64,000 nt of DNA from an uncultured Oscillospiraceae bacterium (GCA_934597255.1 CAKTQV010000002.1:1-64000), one strand, 5' to 3'; numbered from the stretch's first letter, positions 8,800-17,811 are shown. Notes: generated from the letters alone by a model not told the origin. Numbers and translations: made by a program.

Positions 8800-9282
8800 A
8801 TGGGCGACCCCTATGGGACACTCGGCGTCCGTCCGGACGCTACGGACGAGGAGATAGCCAAGGCGTATAAGCATCTGGCCAAGCGCTATCATCCCGATCT
8901 GAATCCGAACAACGCGGCCGCGGCGGAGCGGATGGGGCGGATCAATCAGGCCTACGACGAGATCAAGCGCCTGCGTCAGTCCGGCAACCGACAGAACAGC
9001 CGGCCGAGTCCGGGCGCGGCCTACGGCGCGGCCGATCCGTTCACGGCATATTATCAGAGCTACCGCCGCAGCGCGGCGGACGACTATTCCGCGCAGTATC
9101 ACTATCATCGGCGCACGTCGCCGTTTCGGGTGGCGATGGCCGTCATGATGGCGATTTTGCTGCTGCGGCTGTTTGCCGTGCTGCTGAGCGGAACGGCGCC
9201 GTATGAGCGTTTCGTTCACGGCGTTCCCGCTGCGAGCGACGAGCCGCCGGCCTTTTACGGCTTTTATCATACGTATCCATAA
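8800..9282 (+). CDS. J-domain (DnaJ-like) membrane protein
   Basis: 160 residues. The N-terminal J domain (about 1-65) has the HPD motif in YHPDLNP and the expected GRINQAYD helix. A Tyr/Ser-rich linker and one transmembrane segment (about 108-128) follow. It lacks the Gly/Phe and zinc-finger regions of true DnaJ, so it is a specialised co-chaperone that could recruit DnaK to the membrane. It starts 2 bases after the zinc-ribbon gene. Confidence 0.85.
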   Translation: MGDPYGTLGVRPDATDEEIAKAYKHLAKRYHPDLNPNNAAAAERMGRINQAYDEIKRLRQSGNRQNSRPSPGAAYGAADPFTAYYQSYRRSAADDYSAQYHYHRRTSPFRVAMAVMMAILLLRLFAVLLSGTAPYERFVHGVPAASDEPPAFYGFYHTYP

Positions 9283-9347
9283 AGCACCGGGCGCTTATCA
9301 ATTCTGCGGAGGGCAGCGCCCTCCGCTGCTTATGCGAGGAGAGAGAC

Positions 9348-9578
9348 ATGGAAGAACTTCTGGAGCTGCTGGAGCGGGTGCGCCCCGGCGTGGACTTTGA
9401 AAACGAAAAATATCTGGTGGACGGCGCGGTGCTCAATTCATTCGACGTCGTTATGATCATCGGCGAGCTCAACGAGCATTACGACATCGACATTTCCGCC
9501 GACGACATTCTGCCGGAAAACTTCAATTCCGCCGAAGCGATCCTTGCGCTGGTGGGGGATATGCAGGACCGCATCTGA
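9348..9578 (+). CDS. Acyl carrier protein, DltC-like
   Basis: 76 residues, acidic, with the four-helix carrier pattern. The attachment serine lies in LNSFDVV, which resembles the DSF site of DltC more than the DSL of fatty-acid ACP. It needs 4'-phosphopantetheine. GAGGAGAGAG lies upstream of the ATG. It is followed after 19 bases by an MBOAT gene and then an SGNH gene, the same order of functions as DltC, DltB and DltD. It probably carries the acyl or D-alanyl group passed to the MBOAT protein. Confidence 0.85.
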   Translation: MEELLELLERVRPGVDFENEKYLVDGAVLNSFDVVMIIGELNEHYDIDISADDILPENFNSAEAILALVGDMQDRI

Positions 9579-9597
9579 ATAAAGGAGACGGACGGAA

Positions 9598-11154
9598 TTG
9601 GGCATCGTATCGCTGCAATACCTGTTTTTTCTGACGCTGGTCTTTCTGGCGTATTTCCTCTGTCCGAAAAGGCACCGCTGGTGCGTTCTGCTGGCGGCGA
9701 GCTGGGTGTTTTACGCCGTGTGCGGCCTGACGTATCTGCCGTTTCTGGCGGCCGTGACGCTGTCGACCTGGCTCGCCGCGCGCGCCATGGGCCGCATCGC
9801 GGAAAAGGCGGCGGCGCAGATGGCGGCGCTGACGGAGCGGGAGAAAAAGCGCGCGGTCAAGGCGGCGGCGCAGAAGAAAAAGCGCCGTGTCATCGCGGTG
9901 TGCCTCGCGGTGGATTTCGGCATACTGGCGACGCTGAAATATCTGAACTTCTTTGTCGGGCTGCTGGGCGGCGAGCCGCTGGAACTGCTCATGCCGCTCG
10001 GCCTGTCTTTTTATACCTTCCAGGCGGCGGGCTATGTGATCGACGTGTACCGCTCGCGGGAAAAGCCGGAGCCGAATCTGGCGAAGTACGCGCTGTTCGT
10101 AAGCTTTTTCCCGCAGCTCGTGCAGGGGCCGATCTCGCGTCACGATTCGCTTGCCGGACAGCTCTATGAGGGGCATGACTTCGATTTTGTCCGCGCGCGC
10201 TCGGCGCTGCGCCTGATGGCGTGGGGGTATTTTAAGAAATGCCTCGTGGCGGACAAGCTGGCCGTGGCCGTCGCGGCGCTGTTCGACGCGCCGGCGGAGC
10301 ATTCCGGCTGCATGGCGGCGTTTGCGGCGCTGTGCTACGGCGTGCAGATCTACGCCGATTTTTCCGGCGGGATCGACGTGGTGCGCGGCGTGGGACAGTT
10401 TCTGGGCGTGGACATGGAGCGGAATTTCAACCAGCCCTATTTTGCCGTGAGCATCGCGGACTTCTGGCGGCGCTGGCACATCACGCTCGGCAACTGGATG
10501 CGCAGCTATATATTCTATCCGCTGGCTCTGTCCAAACGCATGACGCGGCTGGGCCGACGCCTGTCCGATCGGATCGGTGCCTATGCCGGCAAGGCGATCC
10601 CGCTGTGCCTCGCCTCGCTCGTGACGTTTCTGCTCGTCGGCATATGGCACGGCGCAGGCTGGAAATACATAGCCTACGGTCTGTGGAACGGCGTGCTCAT
10701 ATCCATCGGGACGCTGACGGAGCCGGTGCTGGAGCGCTTTTACGAAAAGCGCGGCATAAACTCCGATGGGTGGCTTCTGCATCTTCTGCGCATTCTGCGC
10801 ACCTTTCTCCTGGTCACGGTCGGCCGCTTCCTTGTGCGGGCCGCCGATCTGAAAACGGCCTTTTTCATGCTGGGGCGGGTCTTTTCCGCCTGGAACGACG
10901 GGCCGGCCTTTGCTGCGGATCTGCTCGAGCTCGGCGTGGATGGGAAAAACCTTCTCGTCGCCGCCTGCGGCGTGGGCGTGATGCTGCTGGTCGGCATACT
11001 GCGCGAGCGGGGAAAGGATATCCGCGCCTGGATCGAAGCGCGGCCGGTGTGGCTTCAGCTCGCCGGAGAGTTCGTATTTGCGCTGATTCTGATCGTGCTG
11101 GGCGAGTACGGTGCGGAATACGATCCGGCGGACTTTATTTATATGGTGTTCTGA
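9598..11154 (+). CDS. MBOAT O-acyltransferase, DltB/AlgI-like
   Basis: 518 residues with about ten or more membrane segments. The MBOAT signature FWRRWHITLGNWMRSYI and the catalytic histidine in GIWHGAGW are present. The start is TTG, with AAAGGAG 10 bases upstream. A charged cytoplasmic loop (about 75-100) is rich in Lys and Glu. The protein should move an acyl group from the carrier protein across the membrane onto a surface polymer. It is directly followed (1 base) by the SGNH gene. Whether the group is D-alanine, acetate or a fatty acid cannot be read from sequence. Confidence 0.9.
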   Translation: MGIVSLQYLFFLTLVFLAYFLCPKRHRWCVLLAASWVFYAVCGLTYLPFLAAVTLSTWLAARAMGRIAEKAAAQMAALTEREKKRAVKAAAQKKKRRVIAVCLAVDFGILATLKYLNFFVGLLGGEPLELLMPLGLSFYTFQAAGYVIDVYRSREKPEPNLAKYALFVSFFPQLVQGPISRHDSLAGQLYEGHDFDFVRARSALRLMAWGYFKKCLVADKLAVAVAALFDAPAEHSGCMAAFAALCYGVQIYADFSGGIDVVRGVGQFLGVDMERNFNQPYFAVSIADFWRRWHITLGNWMRSYIFYPLALSKRMTRLGRRLSDRIGAYAGKAIPLCLASLVTFLLVGIWHGAGWKYIAYGLWNGVLISIGTLTEPVLERFYEKRGINSDGWLLHLLRILRTFLLVTVGRFLVRAADLKTAFFMLGRVFSAWNDGPAFAADLLELGVDGKNLLVAACGVGVMLLVGILRERGKDIRAWIEARPVWLQLAGEFVFALILIVLGEYGAEYDPADFIYMVF

Positions 11155-11155
11155 T

Positions 11156-12214
11156 ATGAAGGGACAAAGGCGGAAAAACATCATACGGACCGCGGCCTTC
11201 GTGCTGGCTCTGACGGCGGCGCTGTGGCTTCTGTGTATTCCCTTCGGCGTGGATACGTCCATGTCCAAGCGCATCGTGCAGGGCGTACTGAGCCAGCCGG
11301 AGGATACGCTGCAGGCCGTATACATCGGCAATTCCGGCGTTTATCGCTTCTGGCAGCCGGCGGCGGCCTGGGACTGCGAGGGCATCGCGGTCATGAATCT
11401 GGCGACGGCGTCCATGCCGGGAGCGGCCACGCAGTATCTGATGGAGGAAACGCTGAAAACGCAGGATGTGGATATGTTCGTGGTCGATCTGCGCGCTTAC
11501 ACGGACTCCGAGCTGAACGAGGCGAATCTGCACAACATCATCGACTATATGCCGCTTGATCTTACGCGCCTGCGTCTGGTGACACGCCTGTGCGCTTACC
11601 AGCGGTATTGGCCGTATGAGGCGCTGGAGTATTATTTCCCGGTGCTGCGCTTCCACGCGCGCTGGAGCGAGCTGGAGAAGGAGGACTTTCTCCCGGCGGA
11701 GGACGACGGGACGAAATGCAGCTATTACACGAGCTCGTTTCTCAACAACGTCCAGGACGAGCAGGATTACTTCGCTGTCAGCGACGTGCGCACGGAGCCG
11801 CAGAAGCGCGCCGTGCGGGCGTTTGAGCAGCTGATGGATTACTGCGAGGAAAACGATATCACGGTTCTGTTTGTCGCCGCGCCGCTGCTGGCGCACGTCA
11901 ATCAGAAGGAGCGGCTCAACTGGTTTGCGGACATGGCGCGCGAGCGCGGCTTCGGCGTCGTCAATTTCAACGAGCGGGCCGTATACGACGACGTGGGACT
12001 AACGCTGTCGGACTTTATGGACAACACGCACACGAATATCTATGGCTCGATCAAATTCACGCGCTGGCTCGCGGCGTATCTCGCGGACCATTACGCGCTG
12101 GACAACCGGCGCGGCGTGCCGGGCTATGAGGACTGGGACGCGGCGGTGGATATCTATCGCGAGAAGATCGGAGACAAAGCGGCGGCGGCGCTGGACGCGG
12201 CGGCCGGGCGATAA
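11156..12214 (+). CDS. Membrane-anchored SGNH-like protein, DltD-like partner
   Basis: 352 residues. One N-terminal membrane anchor (about 10-28) precedes an extracytoplasmic SGNH-type domain. The likely serine is in IGNSGVYRF near residue 60, and the C-terminal DxxH block is DNTHTNIYGSIKF. In AlgI- and DltB-type systems such a protein completes transfer to the acceptor. The ATG begins 1 base after the MBOAT stop, so expression is coupled. Sequence identity to classical DltD is not obvious, and the acceptor is unknown. Confidence 0.75.
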   Translation: MKGQRRKNIIRTAAFVLALTAALWLLCIPFGVDTSMSKRIVQGVLSQPEDTLQAVYIGNSGVYRFWQPAAAWDCEGIAVMNLATASMPGAATQYLMEETLKTQDVDMFVVDLRAYTDSELNEANLHNIIDYMPLDLTRLRLVTRLCAYQRYWPYEALEYYFPVLRFHARWSELEKEDFLPAEDDGTKCSYYTSSFLNNVQDEQDYFAVSDVRTEPQKRAVRAFEQLMDYCEENDITVLFVAAPLLAHVNQKERLNWFADMARERGFGVVNFNERAVYDDVGLTLSDFMDNTHTNIYGSIKFTRWLAAYLADHYALDNRRGVPGYEDWDAAVDIYREKIGDKAAAALDAAAGR

Positions 12215-12259
12215 AATACTGCGGCGTATGGCAAACCGGGATATGAGGAGATAACGGCC

Positions 12260-12363
12260 ATGTTAAACTATAGAAGGATAGAAGCGGCGGACGACGCCGG
12301 AATAGCGGAGATCATCCGTTCCAATTTGGCGCCATGAACCGCTTTTATCGGAAGGAGCTATAA
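12260..12363 (+). pseudogene. Remnant of a GNAT acetyltransferase gene
   Basis: An ATG behind GAGGAG opens a frame of 25 codons (LNYRRIEAADDAGIAEIIRS) like the N-terminus of GNAT acetyltransferases, then TGA. A second frame overlapping that stop reads MNRFYRKEL and ends, like a GNAT C-terminus. The pattern fits a gene that lost its middle by deletion. Confidence 0.5.
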
Positions 12364-12410
12364 AATAACGCACAGGCAAATCCCGGCTTCAAAGCCGTGC
12401 CGTGAAGTGA

Positions 12411-12447
12411 AAAACCTCCGTATGATCCCAGATCATACGGAGGTTTT
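12411..12447. terminator. Bidirectional terminator between convergent genes
   Basis: 17-bp perfect stem AAAACCTCCGTATGATC with a 3-base loop and T tracts on both strands. It serves the 8387 operon and the minus-strand ligase. Confidence 0.9.
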
Positions 12448-12455
12448 TTCGGCGT

Positions 12456-13862
12456 TTACTGCCGCAGCTTTTTTCGGTCCAGCTTCCCGTTGTAGGTGCG
12501 CGGGAGGGCTTCCATCCAGACGATGCGCGAAGGAAGCTTATACGGTTCAAGCGCCGCGCGCAGATGCTCGCGCAGCGTTTTTTCCTCCAGATGCCCGCCC
12601 TCGTAAAACAGCGCCAGAGCCTCGCCGGACAGGGCGTCCGGCACGCCGACACACGCGCAGTCGGCCACGCCGGGGCAGCGCTTTGCTTCCTCCTCGACCT
12701 CGCCGGGGGCGATCTTGCGCCCGCCCACGTTCACAACGTCATCCGCGCGGCCGAGCAGGAATACGCGCCCGGTTTCGTCGGTGTAGCCGAGATCGTTCGT
12801 GTGCACATAGCCGCCGGCAAAGGTCTTTTCCGTCAGCGCCTCGTCGCGCCAGTAGCCGTCGGCCAGCATGGCGCCGCCCCAGGCGAGCAGCCCGGGATCG
12901 TCCGGCCCGGCGGCCCTTTCGCGGCCGTCCGGCCCGAATATTTTCAGCCGCGCGTTCACGGTCGGCCGGCCGATGCAGCGCGGCGCGGCGTCCGGGCCCG
13001 ACACCAGAGACACGCAGCTCACGCCGGCCTCCGTGGAGCCGTACAGATCGTAAATGCGCGTGCGGGGCATCATGGCGATAAGCTTTTCCCGGTCGGCCTC
13101 GGCAAAGACGGCGCTGCCGAAGCTGAGAAAATCGAGCCGTCCGTCGTACTCCGCCAGCCGTTCGCCCGTCAGCCGGAACAGGAGCGGCAGCGCGGCGGGG
13201 GAGAGCGCGCAGGAGTTGGCCTTATAGGCGTCGATGGCCTCGAAAAAGCGCCGCACGGCCAAAAGCCCGTCGAGGATCACGAACGCGCCGCCGGCGAGCA
13301 TGTCGGAAAAATAGCGCCGCAGTCCGGCGGAATGGTTGAGCGGCATGGGGCAGACCTCCACGTTGCCGGGGCGCATATCGACGCCGTGCAGGATGTTTTC
13401 CGCCACGGCCACATCCGCGCGGTGGCGGAGGGTGATGCCCTTGGGCGCACCGGTGGTGCCGGTCGTGAACAGGATGAGCGAAAGCGCGTCGGCCGCCGGA
13501 AGAGAAAAGCCCTCGCTCCCGGCCGTCAGACCGGCAAATTCCGCCGGGTCGAGCACGGCCCAGGCCTCCGTCTGCGCGGCGGTCTGCTCCATGCGTGCCT
13601 CGGCGCAGCCCTTTTCCATCGGGACGGCGGCGCCGCCGGCAAGCTGGATGCCGTGCAGCAGGACAAGAAAGTCCGCGTCCTGCGTGCAGCGCACGAGCAC
13701 GCGCGCCCCCTTCGGCATGCCCCGCCGCTTCAGCTCCGCCGCCGCGCCGCAGATGCGCGCACGGTAGTCGCCGAAGCACAGCGTCCCGCGCCGGTCGGCC
13801 AGACAGAGCGCCCCGGGGCGCTCGGCCGCGTTTTGAAAAATGACAGAAAGAATCGAATCCAT
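12456..13862 (-). CDS. AMP-dependent acyl or amino-acid ligase, DltA-like context
   Basis: 468 residues of the ANL adenylating family. The P-loop FTTGTTGAPKG lies near 133-143, followed by YGSTEAG, the hinge GRADDVVNVGG and the C-terminal catalytic lysine in YNGKLDRKKL. Such enzymes activate a carboxylate as the adenylate and load it on CoA or a carrier phosphopantetheine. It faces the carrier/MBOAT/SGNH operon and diverges, with a 44-base gap, from an acyl-ACP thioesterase. That context suggests loading of the DltC-like protein, but the substrate is not determined. Confidence 0.85.
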   Translation of the reverse strand: MDSILSVIFQNAAERPGALCLADRRGTLCFGDYRARICGAAAELKRRGMPKGARVLVRCTQDADFLVLLHGIQLAGGAAVPMEKGCAEARMEQTAAQTEAWAVLDPAEFAGLTAGSEGFSLPAADALSLILFTTGTTGAPKGITLRHRADVAVAENILHGVDMRPGNVEVCPMPLNHSAGLRRYFSDMLAGGAFVILDGLLAVRRFFEAIDAYKANSCALSPAALPLLFRLTGERLAEYDGRLDFLSFGSAVFAEADREKLIAMMPRTRIYDLYGSTEAGVSCVSLVSGPDAAPRCIGRPTVNARLKIFGPDGRERAAGPDDPGLLAWGGAMLADGYWRDEALTEKTFAGGYVHTNDLGYTDETGRVFLLGRADDVVNVGGRKIAPGEVEEEAKRCPGVADCACVGVPDALSGEALALFYEGGHLEEKTLREHLRAALEPYKLPSRIVWMEALPRTYNGKLDRKKLRQ

Positions 13863-13894
13863 GTTTTCTGCTTCCTTTGCGTTTTGAAGTGTGC

Positions 13895-13900
13895 TATAAT
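13895..13900 (+). promoter_or_regulatory. -10 box giving a leaderless thioesterase mRNA
   Basis: A perfect TATAAT ends 6 bases before the ATG at 13907, so transcription should start at or next to the start codon. No ribosome site is visible. The -35 region is poor. Confidence 0.55.
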
Positions 13901-13906
13901 CGGATC

Positions 13907-14620
13907 ATGAATATGACGCACAGAGAAAAGATCAATATGAATGTCCGCGTCTGCGACATAAGCGGGCGGCTGCGTCCGTCGGGCCTTCTGTGGATGTTTC
14001 AGGACGCCAGCGAGATCCTGACGGAAAGCCGCGGCGTCGGCCCGCGCACGATGGAGCAGCAGGGACTCAACTGGATCGTCGCCCGCCTCGGCTGCACCTG
14101 CGAGCGTCTGCCCGTCTGCGAGGAGACGGTGGAGATGATCGTGTGGGCCGGTGAGCCGCGCATGGGCATCTATCCATGGCAGTATCAGATACGCGACGCC
14201 GGCGGCCATGCATTTGTGCACGGGTGCGCGCTCTGGGTCCTGTTCGATTCCGAGACCCGAAGCATGCTTTCGCCCAAAATACCCCGGCTCAATCTTGTGG
14301 AAAAGGAGCCGCCGGACGAGCCGTATCCGTGGCCGAAGGCGCTCCGGCTCCCGAAGGAGCTTGAAAACCGGACGCTGCACCGCGTCAGCTACCGCGACTG
14401 CGATCTCAACGGCCATGCGAACAACGCCTGCTATCTGGACTGGATGTGCGATCTGCCGGACATGGCGTTCCACCGCGGCCACACGCTCCAGAGCCTCACG
14501 ATCGACTACCGCGCGGAGGCGCGGCCGGGAGAGGATGTGGCGCTGTCGTGGACGCTGGACGGCGGTACGCTTCTGTGCCGGGGCGAGGAAAAATTCCTGT
14601 GCCGGATGGATTTTCAATAA
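13907..14620 (+). CDS. Acyl-ACP thioesterase (double hotdog)
   Basis: 237 residues with the two-hotdog layout of bacterial and plant acyl-ACP thioesterases. The second domain carries the active-site block YRDCDLNGHANNACYLDWM, with its Asp, Asn and His. The enzyme hydrolyses acyl-ACP to free fatty acid. The ATG at 13907 lies directly behind TATAAT and has no ribosome site, so leaderless translation is likely. An upstream in-frame ATG at 13877 precedes the -10 box and is rejected. It diverges from the AMP ligase, and the two could release and re-activate an acyl group. Confidence 0.87.
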   Translation: MNMTHREKINMNVRVCDISGRLRPSGLLWMFQDASEILTESRGVGPRTMEQQGLNWIVARLGCTCERLPVCEETVEMIVWAGEPRMGIYPWQYQIRDAGGHAFVHGCALWVLFDSETRSMLSPKIPRLNLVEKEPPDEPYPWPKALRLPKELENRTLHRVSYRDCDLNGHANNACYLDWMCDLPDMAFHRGHTLQSLTIDYRAEARPGEDVALSWTLDGGTLLCRGEEKFLCRMDFQ

Positions 14621-14641
14621 CAGGATAAAAGGAGAAAAAGG

Positions 14642-14668
14642 AAGGGGGAAGCAAATTGCTTCCCCCTT
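14642..14668. terminator. Bidirectional terminator
   Basis: 11-bp stem AAGGGGGAAGC/GCTTCCCCCTT with a 5-base loop between the convergent thioesterase and DUF4956 genes. Confidence 0.8.
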
Positions 14669-14692
14669 ATTATAAAGCCGGTGGAGCCGATG

Positions 14693-15364
14693 TCAATCGG
14701 CGAATTGACCGTTGTAGCTGACGAGTGAGGCGGAGCGGACGCCCTCCACGCCGCTGAGCGCGGAAACGAAGCCGCTGTCGCCGCCCTTGAGCCGTACCTC
14801 GCAGGTGAGCTCGATGCCGTCGGCCGTGACGGTCTTGGCCTTGACGGTGTATTTTCCGACTGCATGGCCGACAAGGGCGGAGGCCTCCGCCTCGGCGGTC
14901 GCGTCGGCCAGACTGAGAACGAGGATGTACGGATGCTCGCCGATCTTCCGGCGGGCGAAAACGACCAGGATAAGGCCGATGGCAAGGCTGCCGATGACGG
15001 CCAGCAGGAACATGCCCGCGCCGATCACGATACCGCAGGCCAGCGACCAGAACAGGAACACGATCTCAAACGGCTCCTTGATCGCGGCGCGGAAGCGGAC
15101 GATGGACAGCGCGCCGACCATGCCCAGCGAGAGAACGACGTTGGACGTGACGGCGAGGATCACCAGCGTCGTCACCATGGTCAGGCCGACCAGCGTGATG
15201 CCGAAGCCGGAGGAGTACATCACGCCCTGGAAGGTCTTTTTATAAATGAAGAAAATGAAGCCGCCCAGTACGCAGGCGAAAAGCATGGCCAGAAGGATAT
15301 CCGGCACGGAAATGTCCGGCACGTTCTCCAGAAAGCTGGATTTGAAGATGTCTCGAAAGCTCAT
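14693..15364 (-). CDS. DUF4956 membrane protein
   Basis: 223 residues. Four hydrophobic segments (about 22-42, 50-72, 78-95, 105-135) include the family-typical GALSIVRFRAAIKEP block, followed by a cytosolic alpha/beta tail. The function of DUF4956 is not established. In many Firmicutes it sits next to VTC-domain proteins, as here: the VTC gene ends 33 bases upstream. GGGAGA lies 6 bases before the ATG. Confidence 0.87.
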   Translation of the reverse strand: MSFRDIFKSSFLENVPDISVPDILLAMLFACVLGGFIFFIYKKTFQGVMYSSGFGITLVGLTMVTTLVILAVTSNVVLSLGMVGALSIVRFRAAIKEPFEIVFLFWSLACGIVIGAGMFLLAVIGSLAIGLILVVFARRKIGEHPYILVLSLADATAEAEASALVGHAVGKYTVKAKTVTADGIELTCEVRLKGGDSGFVSALSGVEGVRSASLVSYNGQFAD

Positions 15365-15397
15365 GGTCTGTCTCCCTTATTGTTTGATCGCATTTGA

Positions 15398-16090
15398 TTA
15401 TATGTCGTACTGGCGGCACGAGGCGTATTTGGAGAAGGCGCTCACGCGCAGCGAGCCCTCCTGAAGGATATCCCGGATGACGTCGGGAAGATAGCCGTCC
15501 CACTTGACCTCCATCAGCACGAGTCCCGGATTGGCCGGAACCAGCACGGCCCCGTCCAGCAGCTCCGTGGAGCACACGCCGCTGCGGATATCGTAGTCAA
15601 AGGTCACGCGGACGTTGCCCGGCCCGTACACAAACGGCTCCCGCCGGTAGCAGACCAGCGTTTTCGGGCGGAGCCCTTCCGTTTTCATGCGGACGTACAG
15701 CTCCCGCAAAAGCGCGTCGTCCCGCTTCATCATCCACCCGGTCCCGCCGTGGCGCAGCGCGTCCAGCTCCGCCGCCGTTATGGGGGCGGAGAGCTTTGTG
15801 CCCAGCCCGCCGTGCTTGATCTTTTTTTCCAGATGCAGCGTGGCATTGTCGCCGTTGTAGCGGCGGATGCGGAATTTTTCGCGGAAGGAAAGACCCTCGT
15901 AGTTCGCCAGCAGTGCGGAATCGTCCAGATCGTCGAAATACAGGCTTTCGATGCGGTAGCCTCCGTCGGCGTCCGCATGGCGGTCGCGCTCCATCACGAG
16001 CGAGCAGCGCCGGCGAAGCGCCGCGTATTCCCCGCGCCCGAGCGGGTATTTCAGCTCGTGGCGCATTTGCAGCTTTTGATCATTTTGCAT
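15398..16090 (-). CDS. VTC-domain protein, polyphosphate-polymerase-like
   Basis: 230 residues. The N-terminal RHELKYPL, the strand pairs RIESLYFDD and KFRIRRYNG, the basic LHLEKKIKHGG and the late MEVKWDGYLPD match the tunnel-fold VTC/CYTH family, which in yeast polymerises ATP phosphate into polyphosphate. No SPX or membrane domain is present, so the downstream DUF4956 protein may supply the membrane part. The ribosome site is weak at the chosen ATG. Confidence 0.87.
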   Translation of the reverse strand: MQNDQKLQMRHELKYPLGRGEYAALRRRCSLVMERDRHADADGGYRIESLYFDDLDDSALLANYEGLSFREKFRIRRYNGDNATLHLEKKIKHGGLGTKLSAPITAAELDALRHGGTGWMMKRDDALLRELYVRMKTEGLRPKTLVCYRREPFVYGPGNVRVTFDYDIRSGVCSTELLDGAVLVPANPGLVLMEVKWDGYLPDVIRDILQEGSLRVSAFSKYASCRQYDI

Positions 16091-16156
16091 AACATTGAAA
16101 GAATATCATTTCCTTCCATGGGAAGGATGAACAAATTATGAACAATAGGAAACAAT

Positions 16157-17782
16157 TCAGCGGTATCGCGCCAGCAGCGCGCGGATATCCTCCGCCAGCG
16201 CCTGAAGCTCGCGGTTGGAGCGGCCGCGAAGACCGGCGGCAAAGCGTCCGAGCTCCTGCGCCGCGGTCTGTGCGGCGGCCAGCGCCTGTTCGGCGCGCTC
16301 GTCGCGCGGCTTCTGCCCGGCGCCGCCGTCGGGGACGGATACGCGCACGACGGGGATGGGTTCGGCGCGGGTGATCTCGCCGGTGAGCATATCGAAAACG
16401 CAGCCGCTGTACGGCGCGTAGGCGTTCAGACCCAGCTCATCCTGAAGCGCTTTGGCAAAGGCGTCGGTCACGGCGTCCTCGCCGTGGTTGACGAACACCT
16501 GCGCCGGCCGGGTCTCAAAGCCGCGCATCCAGCGCAGCAGACCGCTCCGGTCGGCGTGGCCGCTGATGCCGGGCAGCTGGCCGATCTCGGCGCGGCAGGC
16601 GATCTTCTCCCCGAAGATCGTCACGCTCTCCGTGCCCTCGAGCAGCTTCCGGCCAAGCGTCCCCTCCGCCTGATAGCCGACGAACAGAACGGTCGATTCC
16701 GGGCGCCAGAGATTGTGCTTGAGGTGGTGCCGGATGCGCCCGGCGTCGCACATGCCGCTGGCGGAAAGAATGACCTTCGGCACGGGATCGGTGTTGATGG
16801 CCTTGGAATCCTCGGAGGAGACGGATGTCCTGAGCCCGTCGAACCAGAGCGGGTTTTCGCCGGCCCTGAGCAGCGCCACGGCTTCCTCGTCCAGATACTG
16901 CGGATCGGCCTGCAGGAACACGGCGGTGGCCGCCTCGGCCAGCGGGCTGTCCACATACACGGGGAAATCCGGATGGCCCGTTACGAGCGCTCGGTTTTTG
17001 ATCTCCCGGATGAAATACAGCATCTCCTGTGTGCGGCCGACGGCGAACGAGGGGATGACCACGTTGCCGCCGCGGTCGAGCGTTTTCTGGATATAGCCGG
17101 CCAGCGCGCCGATGTAATCGGGCGTGCCGTCGGTATGCTCACGGTCGCCGTAGGTGGATTCGACGACGACGTAATCGGCCGAGGAGACGGTGTTGGGGTC
17201 CTTGAGAATGGGCTGGTTGATGTTGCCGACGTCGCCGGAGAAGACGATCTTTTTCTCCCGGCCGTTTTCGCGGCACCATATTTCGATGCAGGCGCTGCCG
17301 AGCAGATGGCCGACGTCCGTGAAGCGGATGGAAACGCCGTCGGCGACGGGGATGCGCTCGCCGTAGGAGCAAGGACGCAGAAGGGAAATGAGCCCCTCGG
17401 CGTCGTTTACGTCATAAAGCGGTTCGACCGGGGGACGGCCCGCGCGCTGCGCCTTGCGGGTCTTGTATTCCGCTTCGGACTGCTGGATGTTCGCCGCGTC
17501 GCGCAGCATGATCGACGCGAGATTGCACGTCGCTTCCGTGGCGTAGACCGGACCGGAAAAGCCGTTTTTGAACAGCAGCGGCAGATTCCCGGAGTGGTCG
17601 ATGTGGGCGTGCGTGAGCAGGACAAAATCCAGATCGGCGGCGCTCGCAGGGATGGGCTGGTTGACGAACAGGTCGCGCCCCTGTTCCATGCCGCAGTCAA
17701 CAAGAAAGCGGCTCTGGCCGACCTCCAGAAGCGTACAGCTGCCCGTAACTTCATGGGTGGCCCCTAAAAATGTAATTTTCAA
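16157..17782 (-). CDS. Beta-CASP metallo-beta-lactamase-fold RNase-like protein
   Basis: 541 residues. The metal motif THAHIDHSG (near 57-65), then DVGHLLGSA, FSGDVG and ESTYGDREH, and the beta-CASP region with SASGMCDAGR, SGHAD and VNHGE, match the CPSF73/RNase-J-like exonuclease and endonuclease superfamily. The start codon is TTG (17780-17782), with GGGG about 10 bases upstream. A C-terminal charged tail of about 60 residues is extra. RNA processing is the family role; the specific target is unknown. Confidence 0.9.
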   Translation of the reverse strand: MKITFLGATHEVTGSCTLLEVGQSRFLVDCGMEQGRDLFVNQPIPASAADLDFVLLTHAHIDHSGNLPLLFKNGFSGPVYATEATCNLASIMLRDAANIQQSEAEYKTRKAQRAGRPPVEPLYDVNDAEGLISLLRPCSYGERIPVADGVSIRFTDVGHLLGSACIEIWCRENGREKKIVFSGDVGNINQPILKDPNTVSSADYVVVESTYGDREHTDGTPDYIGALAGYIQKTLDRGGNVVIPSFAVGRTQEMLYFIREIKNRALVTGHPDFPVYVDSPLAEAATAVFLQADPQYLDEEAVALLRAGENPLWFDGLRTSVSSEDSKAINTDPVPKVILSASGMCDAGRIRHHLKHNLWRPESTVLFVGYQAEGTLGRKLLEGTESVTIFGEKIACRAEIGQLPGISGHADRSGLLRWMRGFETRPAQVFVNHGEDAVTDAFAKALQDELGLNAYAPYSGCVFDMLTGEITRAEPIPVVRVSVPDGGAGQKPRDERAEQALAAAQTAAQELGRFAAGLRGRSNRELQALAEDIRALLARYR

Positions 17783-17811
17783 TTCACAGACGCCCCTTTT
17801 TTTGTTATAAT
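17783..17811 (+). promoter_or_regulatory. Promoter of the exported beta-helix gene
   Basis: TTCACA, 17-bp spacer, TATAAT, about 100 bases before the ATG at 17912 and abutting the divergent TTG start of the beta-CASP gene. Confidence 0.72.
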
